Assembly (NCBI GenBank): GCA_900540865.1
Contig: UQHH01000038.1
Coordinates: 1-25,286, forward strand
DNA: 25,286 nucleotides
Source of the DNA: an uncultured Oscillospiraceae bacterium
GTDB taxonomy: Bacteria; Bacillota; Clostridia; Oscillospirales; Acutalibacteraceae
Reading direction: 5' to 3'
Positions 1 to 5,917 of the stretch are shown in pieces; the first letter of the stretch is position 1, and each line of letters starts with the position of its first letter. The translations under genes were made by a program, and so were the position numbers. Under the pieces are notes generated by a model, which saw nothing but the letters and a program-made list of their open reading frames with translations, made no database searches and had not been told where the DNA came from.

Positions 1-2
1 AT

Positions 3-560
3 AGAGATCTTACAGTTTCTAGGTACTTATGGGATAATGAAAAAAACTCTTGCGATTATACATTAGCTTCAACACTTGACGGAAAAATCATTACAATTGA
101 TCGGAAAGGAAATGAAGTATTCAATATATCCGATAATTATGAGCCTACTAAATTTCTAAAAACAGGGTGTAAAAATCTATATCCTGTCAAAAAGGATTCT
201 ATATGTGGTTTTATTAATTTGAAAGGTCAAGAAGTTATTCCTTTTATGTATGATGAAATATCAAGTGATTTTGTAAATGGTTATGCAATTGTGATGTCAA
301 ATGCAAATTCTCGCAGGGAATCTGCTGTTATTGATATGAATAATAAAATGATCATTCCATATGTATATACAGAAATTTCTTCATTTGATCAAAAAGGGTT
401 TGCCATCGCAAGAACAGAGGGAGAAGGGAATAAGATTATTGATTTAGCAAATAATGTTGTTTATGAAGCTACTGGACATTTAGAACAATTTGGGCAAGGA
501 GTTTTTACTGAAAAAATTGACAATGCAATAACTATTCTTATGTTTAATAAAGTATCGTAA
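3..560 (+). CDS. WG-repeat protein, C-terminal part (5' end outside window)
   Basis: The frame is open from the left edge to the TAA at 558-560, so the true start is upstream of the window; a TTG at 219 is only an internal codon. The translated 185 residues contain degenerate WG/KWG-type repeats: units of the form 'gly-x-glu-val-ile-pro-phe-x-tyr-asp-glu-ile' followed by 'asn-gly-tyr-ala-ile-val', then 'met-ile-ile-pro-tyr-val-tyr-thr-glu-ile' followed by 'gly-phe-ala-ile-ala'. WG repeats form beta-rich scaffolds of unknown biochemical role and are frequent in Clostridia and their mobile DNA. No catalytic motif, signal peptide or membrane segment is visible in this part. The AT-rich codon use matches the recombinase and not the chromosomal genes to the right, so I infer that it is cargo of the element. 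Confidence 0.75.
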   Translation, partial: RDLTVSRYLWDNEKNSCDYTLASTLDGKIITIDRKGNEVFNISDNYEPTKFLKTGCKNLYPVKKDSICGFINLKGQEVIPFMYDEISSDFVNGYAIVMSNANSRRESAVIDMNNKMIIPYVYTEISSFDQKGFAIARTEGEGNKIIDLANNVVYEATGHLEQFGQGVFTEKIDNAITILMFNKVS

Positions 561-567
561 TAAATTC

Positions 568-692
568 TCCTTTACTATCGCATAAAATGATATAACAGAA
601 AATAACACTGTCAAGACTAAAACAAGCGCCTATGGCGGTCTATGACAGTGTTATTCTTCTGTTATGTGGCATAAATACGATAGAGTAAGGAT
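568..692. repeat. Long imperfect palindrome (MITE-like or bidirectional terminator)
   Basis: The two arms are near-perfect inverted copies. The left arm includes ATAACAGAAAATAACACTG (592-610) and TCA; the right arm (643-665) reads TGACAGTGTTATTC followed by TTCTGTTAT, differing by one extra base. Homology continues outward, more loosely, to TCCTTTACTATCG (568-580) on the left and CGATAGAGTAAGGA (679-692) on the right. The centre holds its own hairpin, CGCC-TAT-GGCG (628-638), flanked by AGAC and GTCT. It begins 8 bp after the WG-repeat stop codon, so it could terminate that transcript, but the 125-bp length is more than a terminator needs and resembles a miniature inverted-repeat element. Confidence 0.7.
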
Positions 693-954
693 AACCTTGC
701 AGGTTTGCCCACAAAAAGTTTTTATATAAATTTTATACCCCATACGGTAAAAACGGAGTGCAAAATGACTATTATATAATAGAGGGCTTTTTACTTCATG
801 GCAAACCATATACAAATATATTGTCCCACTGGGTGGGCATTGGCGGCACTTTCAACTGGTCAATGTCTAGCCAGTGGGGCAATCTGTTACATGCTTTACA
901 TTTAATGCATGAGTTTTCTCACAATAATTATCTGTGAGGTGGCATATGAATATA
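693..954. other. Non-coding stretch with several dyads, inside the element
   Basis: No credible gene is seen. The stretch holds GGTTTGCC (702-709) and its inverse GGCAAACC (800-807). A 13-bp inverted repeat with one mismatch runs from ATTGTCCCACTGG (820-832) to CCAGTGGGGCAAT (871-883). A second ACTGG at 855-859 can pair with the same CCAGT (871-875), so two mutually exclusive hairpins are possible. CATGC (890-894) pairs with GCATG (907-911). None is followed by a clear T tract on either strand. Confidence 0.5.
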
Positions 955-1149
955 TTACGGCGGTTCTTTTTTATTATAGGTCAATGACAAATCTTTTAAT
1001 ATCCTTGTTTTTTCTGCATGGTCACAATTTAAGTTGTTTATGTAGGCAAGAATGACTTCCCGATTAAACTCCGTTATTTTATCATTTACATGTTTTTTAT
1101 CTTCTTCATTAGTAGGGAAAACAAAGTTTACTTTGATGTTTTTTCTCAT
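955..1149 (-). CDS. Small protein of unknown function, divergent from the recombinase
   Basis: The 64-residue product begins MRKNIKVNFVFP and has a short hydrophobic beta-like start, then a strongly charged, probably helical body (glu/asp/lys-rich, about residues 13-60) and no membrane segment. I chose the ATG at 1149 because AGGTGATC lies just upstream of it; the longer frame from 1203 has no ribosome binding site. It is transcribed away from the recombinase across a 78-bp gap that holds an inverted repeat, CTGAA-6-TTCAG (1161-1176). I do not recognise the family. Small basic or charged proteins encoded beside large serine recombinases are sometimes recombination directionality factors, so that role is possible here, but only position and size support it. 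Confidence 0.6.
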   Translation of the reverse strand: MRKNIKVNFVFPTNEEDKKHVNDKITEFNREVILAYINNLNCDHAEKTRILKDLSLTYNKKEPP

Positions 1150-1227
1150 TTGATCACCTACTGAAAATATATTCAGCAGAGAAAGTATTCTTGTATGTCC
1201 CATTATTTTTATTAAGGCGGTGGTATT

Positions 1228-2862
1228 GTGGTAGCGATATATTCCAGAAAATCAAAATATACAGGTGTTGGCGATAGCATAGAAAATCAAATTCAGCTTT
1301 GTAAGGAACATGCAGTAAAATTTCTTAATATAACCGAGAATGATATAGCTATTTATGAAGATGAGGGGTTTTCCGGCGGAAATATGAAACGTCCTGAATT
1401 TCAGCGGTTACTAAAGGATATTAAAGCAAAGAAAATAAAAACCCTTGTTTGTTACCGTTTGGATCGAATCAGCCGTAATGTAGCGGATTTTTCAAGCATA
1501 TTAGAAATGCTTGTGCAAAATAAAGTTGATTTTATATCTATACGGGAAAGTTTTGATACTTCAACCCCTATGGGAAAAGCCATGATATACATATCCTCTG
1601 TATTTGCACAGCTTGAACGTGAAACAATTGCAGAACGTATACGGGATAATATGTACGAACTTGCAAAAACAGGGCGTTGGCTTGGCGGAGCTTCCCCGCT
1701 TGGTTTTGTTTCCAAACAAATTAATTTTATAGACGAGGACGGCAAAAATCGAAAGTATAATGTTTTAGATACAGAACAACATGAAAAGGAAATTGTTCAG
1801 TTGATTTTTAGCGAATTTGTAAAACAAGGATCACTTACTAAGTTACAAAAATTCACTTATACACATGGCTTAAAGTCTCGTAATGGCAAAGATTTTCATA
1901 TTAACTGCTTGCGTACTTTGCTTGCTAATCCCGTTTACTGTGTGGCAGATAAAGAGGTTTATGATTATTTAACAAATAAGGGGATTGAAATATTTTCACC
2001 AAAAAGTGATTTTAACGGTTCATATGGTTTGGCTTGCTACAACAAAACATCAAAAGACCATAATAAAATAACCCGCCCGAAAGATTATTCCGAGTGGATT
2101 ATTGCAGTTGCAAAACATGAAGGTATGATTCCTAGCAGTGATTGGATCAAGGCACAAAACATACTTGATAACAACAAAAACAAGGCTATTAGGCAAATAC
2201 GCAATCCTAAGGCGTTATTATCCGGCTTATTGTACTGCAAACATTGTGGTTCACATCTTCGCCCGAAATATGATACAGTATGCAAAAATCCAGAAGTAGA
2301 TGATAGAAGATATTATTACATATGTGAAATGAAAGAGCGTAGCAAGAAAACACGTTGCAATGTTTGCAATGTAAACGGTAATTATTTAGATAAAGTTTTT
2401 TTGAATCAATTACATCATATGACCCTTGCCCATTTTGATTTTAAGGAAGTCTTTGCAGTAGACCCAATTGATCTAAAGAGTGACGAAACAAACCAAAACG
2501 ATATACTGCTTAGCAACTTGAACGGCAAGCTACAAGAAGTAGATAACGCAATTAGTTCCCTTATTAGTAATCTATCGCAAGGGAACTATGAAAAGTCTGT
2601 TGTTGATGTGATTATGTCACAGATAAATGAACTTACTGAAAAAAAGCAAGAAACCCAAAAAGAGATCAACGAGTTAAATGCACAAAGAACAGATCATGCA
2701 GAGGATATACAGGCAACCCTAGAAATGAAAAATACATTGTTTACGATCATGACTGCATTTGACAGCTTATCTGTATTTGAACAGCGTGATAAATTAAAGA
2801 TTATTATTGATAAAATTTTATGGGACGGTGAAAGTATTGATATACTATTACAAGGGGATTGA
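1228..2862 (+). CDS. Large serine recombinase (site-specific integrase/excisionase)
   Basis: A 544-residue serine recombinase that would cut and rejoin DNA at paired attachment sites. The resolvase-type catalytic domain spans about residues 1-150: arg-x-ser gives the nucleophile Ser9 in IYSRKS, followed by the YRLDRISRN motif (76-84) and the helix-E motif 'ala-gln-leu-glu-arg-glu' near 127-132. The recombinase domain follows (about 155-330). A zinc ribbon has Cys337/Cys340 and Cys377/Cys380, and a C-terminal coiled coil covers about 425-500; this is the usual layout and length for the family. The start is GTG at 1228, preceded by AAGGCGGTGG. The stop lies about 35 bp from the spoVFB frame, as expected for an enzyme encoded beside its own attachment site. 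The frame is intact and all motifs are present, so it is probably active. Similar IYSRKS-type recombinases occur in clostridial elements, including, as I recall, the C. difficile skin element. Confidence 0.95.
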   Translation: MVAIYSRKSKYTGVGDSIENQIQLCKEHAVKFLNITENDIAIYEDEGFSGGNMKRPEFQRLLKDIKAKKIKTLVCYRLDRISRNVADFSSILEMLVQNKVDFISIRESFDTSTPMGKAMIYISSVFAQLERETIAERIRDNMYELAKTGRWLGGASPLGFVSKQINFIDEDGKNRKYNVLDTEQHEKEIVQLIFSEFVKQGSLTKLQKFTYTHGLKSRNGKDFHINCLRTLLANPVYCVADKEVYDYLTNKGIEIFSPKSDFNGSYGLACYNKTSKDHNKITRPKDYSEWIIAVAKHEGMIPSSDWIKAQNILDNNKNKAIRQIRNPKALLSGLLYCKHCGSHLRPKYDTVCKNPEVDDRRYYYICEMKERSKKTRCNVCNVNGNYLDKVFLNQLHHMTLAHFDFKEVFAVDPIDLKSDETNQNDILLSNLNGKLQEVDNAISSLISNLSQGNYEKSVVDVIMSQINELTEKKQETQKEINELNAQRTDHAEDIQATLEMKNTLFTIMTAFDSLSVFEQRDKLKIIIDKILWDGESIDILLQGD

Positions 2863-2905
2863 TGGGAAATTTGTCGAAACCCTGCCACTGTACGAATACC
2901 GCAAA
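2863..2905. other. attR: Candidate attachment site (attR-like junction)
   Basis: This is the interval between the recombinase stop and the first residues that match the spoVFB family. In frame with spoVFB it would encode unrelated residues until about the ACC-GCA-AAG codons (2898-2906). Family members normally have 'thr-met-ala-ala-lys-x-his-leu-arg' here, so homology resumes at ala-lys. The crossover point is therefore inferred to lie at about 2,890-2,902. The exact core cannot be read without the left junction, which should share a few bases with it. Confidence 0.6.
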
Positions 2906-3140
2906 GTCGCATTTGCGCATTGGCCGTCCGGTCGTCATCACGCTTGCAAGCAACGACGCGCTCGGCGCGTCCGCGCAGAACATCGGCAAGGCGCTCAACA
3001 CCAAGCATATCTTCTTTACGCCGCTGTCGCAGGACGACCCGGAAAAGAAGCCCAATTCCCTGGTTGCGCATTTTGACAAGCTGGAGGATACGCTCACGCT
3101 TGCGCTGGAAGAAAAACAGCTTCAGCCGGTTTTCTGCTGA
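2898..3140 (+). CDS. spoVFB: spoVFB (dpaB) 3' part: dipicolinate synthase subunit B, interrupted
   Basis: These 80 codons match my memory of the C-terminal part of dipicolinate synthase subunit B. The landmarks, in order, are AKSHLR-x-GRPVV, then SNDALG, then NTKHIFFTP, then QDDPEKKPNSLVA, ending in KQLQPVF. With SpoVFA the enzyme makes dipicolinic acid in the mother cell during spore maturation. The full protein is about 200 residues, so roughly the first 120 are missing. They are not elsewhere in the window; in their place is the recombinase element. No start codon or ribosome binding site belongs to this fragment. The remaining frame has no stop or frameshift and ends at the family's usual C-terminus, which suggests that it is still under selection. 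Either excision of the element rebuilds the gene during sporulation, or this is a recently broken gene; I favour the former. Confidence 0.93.
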   Translation, partial: TAKSHLRIGRPVVITLASNDALGASAQNIGKALNTKHIFFTPLSQDDPEKKPNSLVAHFDKLEDTLTLALEEKQLQPVFC

Positions 3141-3150
3141 ACTATATGAT

Positions 3151-3192
3151 AAAAAACCGTTCTATTCCCCTCTGAAATAGAACGGTCTTTTT
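3151..3192. terminator. Bidirectional terminator between spoVFB and yqfD
   Basis: An 11-bp perfect stem, ACCGTTCTATT (3156-3166) with AATAGAACGGT (3176-3186), has an A run on its left and CTTTTTCT on its right. It lies between the ends of two convergent genes and can serve both. Confidence 0.9.
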
Positions 3193-3195
3193 CTG

Positions 3196-4383
3196 TTATT
3201 GCCCGGTATCTATACCGATGGGCGTCTGGTAGCCGATATCCTCCACACAGGTATACGTGGCCTCAAGCGTAATGCTCTTTTTCGTCATCGTCTTTTTTAT
3301 TTGCCTGTCTTTGATGTCCGCGTTCGTAAGGCCGAACGCCTCGTACAGAGAAAGCTGTGTCATGGCGCTTTGCTCCGCCTGCTTCTGCGTGAGCGTCTGC
3401 TTCTCTTCGCGGTATTCATACCAGTGCTCGGTATAAATATCAAACGGCAGGCCGTTACCGTTGATGGTGTAGTTGTCAAGGCGCGCCTGCTTATAAAAGG
3501 TTCCCTGCGGGACAAAGTGGAAATCAAGCGGAAAACGGATGTTTAAAAGCCTGCCCTGCCTGCGCGTGACCGATTCGCCCGTCGGCAGCAGCTGCGTGCG
3601 TTCAAACGGGATTTCCACCTTTTGGACGTGCTGCGTCTGCGCGTAAACCTTTGCTTCGCTGTGCCACAGGGTCGACTGCCCCAGGCTGTCTTCCATAACG
3701 CCGCTCACGAGCAGCTGGCCCTTTACAACGCCGTCGCCCGTTTTGACCGCCGCCGCGCCCTTTGCGATATCCATACGCAAAATCTGTCCGTCGCAGGCTG
3801 CCTTGATGTTGCACGGCTGGTCGTCGGGTACGATTTCCGGGCGCTTGTAGCTTTCAGAAAGCTCCACATAGGCTGTTGTTCCAATGATATTGACGGAAAG
3901 CCAGCCGACCTGCCCGATTTGCAGCGTCGCGTCGCGCTCCAGGCGGTCGATGTCGAAGCTGCTTTTGAACACGCCTGTCGAAAGGCCGTTATCCGCAAGG
4001 GCTGTGCGCACATCTGTTTCGCTCAGGTGGTCAAGCCCCGATATTTCCACGCTCCAGATAAACGACGACATAATCTGGATTAAAATAAAAAAGACGGCGA
4101 TTCCCGCCACCAGTCCCACACGCTTTTTGTTGCGGTAGATTATAAAAGGAAGGCCCTTCTTTTTGGTTACGCGCAGCTTAACGCCCGCGCGCCGGGCTAC
4201 GGGACGGATTTCCTTATAATTGCTGACCGCCGTTTTCGCGCGCAGCTTCCCCTTTTCCCCGACCGGCTCCCAAAGCGGAATATCCTCGCGCAGCGTCAGG
4301 TTCAAAAAGCGCTCCGGAAACGCGCCCTGCGCCTCAAAGCCTACATAGCCGCGCAGCCACCGCAGGATATTTAAAACAAACAT
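3196..4383 (-). CDS. yqfD: Sporulation protein YqfD
   Basis: A 395-residue membrane protein of the YqfD family, found with YqfC in endospore formers and required in Bacillus subtilis for normal forespore engulfment/SpoIIQ-SpoIIIAH-linked morphogenesis. The N-terminus has the family's ILRWLRGYV-x-F start, then a basic region around residues 65-90, one membrane segment at about 91-111 (VGLVAGIAVFFILIQIMSSF), and a large extracytoplasmic part containing 'trp-ser-val-glu-ile-ser-gly' (a POTRA-like beginning) and 'gly-thr-thr-ala-tyr-val-glu-leu'. The ATG at 4383 is preceded by GAGGAG, which sits at the yqfC stop codon, so translation is probably coupled. It is the second gene of a leftward yqfC-yqfD pair and ends at the shared terminator. 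Length is normal for the family. Confidence 0.93.
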   Translation of the reverse strand: MFVLNILRWLRGYVGFEAQGAFPERFLNLTLREDIPLWEPVGEKGKLRAKTAVSNYKEIRPVARRAGVKLRVTKKKGLPFIIYRNKKRVGLVAGIAVFFILIQIMSSFIWSVEISGLDHLSETDVRTALADNGLSTGVFKSSFDIDRLERDATLQIGQVGWLSVNIIGTTAYVELSESYKRPEIVPDDQPCNIKAACDGQILRMDIAKGAAAVKTGDGVVKGQLLVSGVMEDSLGQSTLWHSEAKVYAQTQHVQKVEIPFERTQLLPTGESVTRRQGRLLNIRFPLDFHFVPQGTFYKQARLDNYTINGNGLPFDIYTEHWYEYREEKQTLTQKQAEQSAMTQLSLYEAFGLTNADIKDRQIKKTMTKKSITLEATYTCVEDIGYQTPIGIDTGQ

Positions 4384-4397
4384 GTAACCGACTCCTC

Positions 4398-4688
4398 TTA
4401 ACGGACAAACTCAACCGAAGCAATATACCCCTCGACAATCAGCGAGGAGGCGGTCAGGCACTTGATATTGAGCCCCCTGCCGCAAAACGAGATAACCAGC
4501 CCTCCCGCGTTGACGCGGATGACCTGCGTGTCGTACTCCAGTATGCCCTTGCAGCCCTCTATGAGCGCCTCCTTATTCCCTTTGAGCTCTATATATGGCA
4601 TATTCGGCATCAATTGCTGCGGGACGCCCAGCAGCTTCGGTTTTTGCTGGTGTCCGCAGCCGTCGTCCTTTTGTCTGGACTTTGCCAT
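4398..4688 (-). CDS. yqfC: Sporulation protein YqfC
   Basis: A 96-residue member of the small YqfC family (about 90-100 residues). The characteristic C-terminal half is present: 'pro-tyr-ile-glu-leu' at the start of the domain, 'glu-gly-cys-lys-gly-ile-leu-glu-tyr', 'val-ile-arg-val-asn', and the closing 'leu-ile-val-glu-gly-tyr-ile'. The first about 35 residues are basic and low in hydrophobicity. I chose the ATG at 4688 because CGTGGTGGAAAT precedes it; the two upstream ATGs in the same frame have no ribosome binding site. It is followed 14 bp later by yqfD. The gene is divergent from ylbJ across 91 bp. A CATAATTT sequence (reverse strand, around 4752-4759) loosely resembles a sporulation sigma -10, but no convincing -35 was found. 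Confidence 0.9.
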   Translation of the reverse strand: MAKSRQKDDGCGHQQKPKLLGVPQQLMPNMPYIELKGNKEALIEGCKGILEYDTQVIRVNAGGLVISFCGRGLNIKCLTASSLIVEGYIASVEFVR

Positions 4689-4779
4689 ATTTCCACCACG
4701 TTTCTGCATAAGGTTGGCCGCCCGGTTCATAAACTTAACAGGTACGGCTGTTTAAAATTATGCTTTGGCGGTGGTAGTT

Positions 4780-5817
4780 ATGACACAGGGCGCGTACGAG
4801 GGGCTATTGTTTTGCGCGCAGATTTTAATCCCCTCCCTGTTCCCTTTTATGGTTTTATCCTCGTTTGTCGTCAACTGCGGCATTTCAGGAATTTTATCCC
4901 GTTTTTTGGCGCCCGTTACGAAAAGCTTTTTCCGCCTGCCGGGGAGCGCCGGCGTAACAATCCTGCTCAGTATGTTCGGCGGCTATCCGGTCGGCGCGCG
5001 CGGTATCCGTACCCTGCTCGACCGTGGGCTTATTACGCGTGAGGAGGGCGCGCGCATGCTCTGTTTTGCCGTCGGCGCGGGGCCCGCGTTTGTTATTTTC
5101 GCGGTGGGCTGTTCGCTGTTGCACGACGTTACGATGGGCGTTATCCTGTTTGCGGCGCAGGCGGTAACACAGCTTATTTTGGGCTTTGCGTCGCGCTTTC
5201 TCTGTAAAAACGATACATATAAACAGAACACGCCGGACAAAGTAAAGCCGATGCCGCTTGCAAGCGCATTCGTGCAGTCGTGCGCGGACGGTGTGCTCGG
5301 GATGTTAAACCTGTGCGGCATGGTCGTGCTGTTTTCTTCTTTAATGGGAATTCTGCAAAGCGGCGGGGCGGAATCTATATTTGAAAACCTGCTGACAAGC
5401 TGCGGCGTAAGCAAGGCTGCGGCCTCCTCCATCCTGCCTATCCTGTTTGAGGTCACGGGCGGCTGCAACAAGGCGGCAAACGCGGGCGCCTCCTACGAGC
5501 TGATGGCGTTTGCAATCGGCTGGGGCGGGCTTTGCGTGCATTTCCAGGTTTATTCCGCCGTCGGGGAGCTGCCCGTCAAGCGGCTGCTGTTCACGCTGTT
5601 CCGCCTGCTGCAGGGCGCTCTGTGCGCGGGCATCACGTATGGGATTCTTCTCTTTTACCGTCCCGAGCCGGTCGCGGACGTTTTTTCCAACGTGCAAAAG
5701 AGCCTGGGCGCCGCGTCCTCCTCGACTATCGCGGGCAGCGTCGCGCTGATTGTCATGTGCTTCTGCTTCCTTTTCTCCTACCAGAGGTACCAAAAAAAGC
5801 AGAAACGCATATTATAA
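4780..5817 (+). CDS. ylbJ: Sporulation integral membrane protein YlbJ
   Basis: A 345-residue, very hydrophobic protein of the YlbJ family, which carries nucleoside-recognition (GATE) type membrane domains and is needed for spore cortex formation in B. subtilis. Family landmarks are 'leu-ile-pro-ser-leu-phe-pro-phe' near the N-terminus, 'phe-gly-gly-tyr-pro-val-gly-ala-arg-gly' at about 67-76, and 'glu-val-thr-gly-gly-cys-asn' near 225-231. About eight membrane segments are visible. I chose the ATG at 4780, with GGCGGTGG five bases upstream; a TTG at 4765 is the only other in-frame option before a stop at 4753. The product therefore lacks the extra N-terminal hydrophobic segment seen in the roughly 400-residue Bacillus protein. 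It sits next to yqfCD, another sporulation pair. Confidence 0.9.
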   Translation: MTQGAYEGLLFCAQILIPSLFPFMVLSSFVVNCGISGILSRFLAPVTKSFFRLPGSAGVTILLSMFGGYPVGARGIRTLLDRGLITREEGARMLCFAVGAGPAFVIFAVGCSLLHDVTMGVILFAAQAVTQLILGFASRFLCKNDTYKQNTPDKVKPMPLASAFVQSCADGVLGMLNLCGMVVLFSSLMGILQSGGAESIFENLLTSCGVSKAAASSILPILFEVTGGCNKAANAGASYELMAFAIGWGGLCVHFQVYSAVGELPVKRLLFTLFRLLQGALCAGITYGILLFYRPEPVADVFSNVQKSLGAASSSTIAGSVALIVMCFCFLFSYQRYQKKQKRIL

Positions 5818-5917
5818 TAGCCGCGCAATTGTATGATGACACAATCCGACCCCTGTTCGCGGTATGAAACCTTTGCGGGCGGTGAATTCTAACTTTTAAC
5901 AGTAAGGTGGTATGCTT

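Larger units (their letters stand above)
1..2897 (+). mobile_element. Right-hand part of an integrated serine-recombinase element inside spoVFB
   Basis: This stretch is AT-rich throughout and carries a WG-repeat gene, a small unknown gene and a large serine recombinase at its right end. At about 2,898 the composition changes abruptly to GC-richer sequence and the reading frame of the spoVFB C-terminus begins. Large serine recombinases are commonly encoded at the edge of the element they move, next to the attachment site, which fits the recombinase stop at 2862. The matching spoVFB N-terminal part is nowhere in the window, so the left end must lie beyond base 1 and the element's full length is unknown. 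It could be a dedicated intervening element, a prophage remnant or an integrative element; no phage structural or conjugation gene is visible here. Confidence 0.85.

Noticed and set aside
767..778. ATG-ACT-ATT-ATA-TAA after ACGGAGTG, a possible leader peptide
   Set aside because: Four codons with no downstream rightward gene nearby and no pairing that would make an attenuator.
1..2862. Conjugative or phage origin of the element
   Set aside because: No capsid, portal, relaxase or coupling protein is visible in the part present; the origin cannot be decided from this window.
2694..3180. Several overlapping frames on both strands around the recombinase-spoVFB junction
   Set aside because: They are shadows of the recombinase end and the spoVFB 3' part; only the +3 frame after about 2,898 matches a known family.
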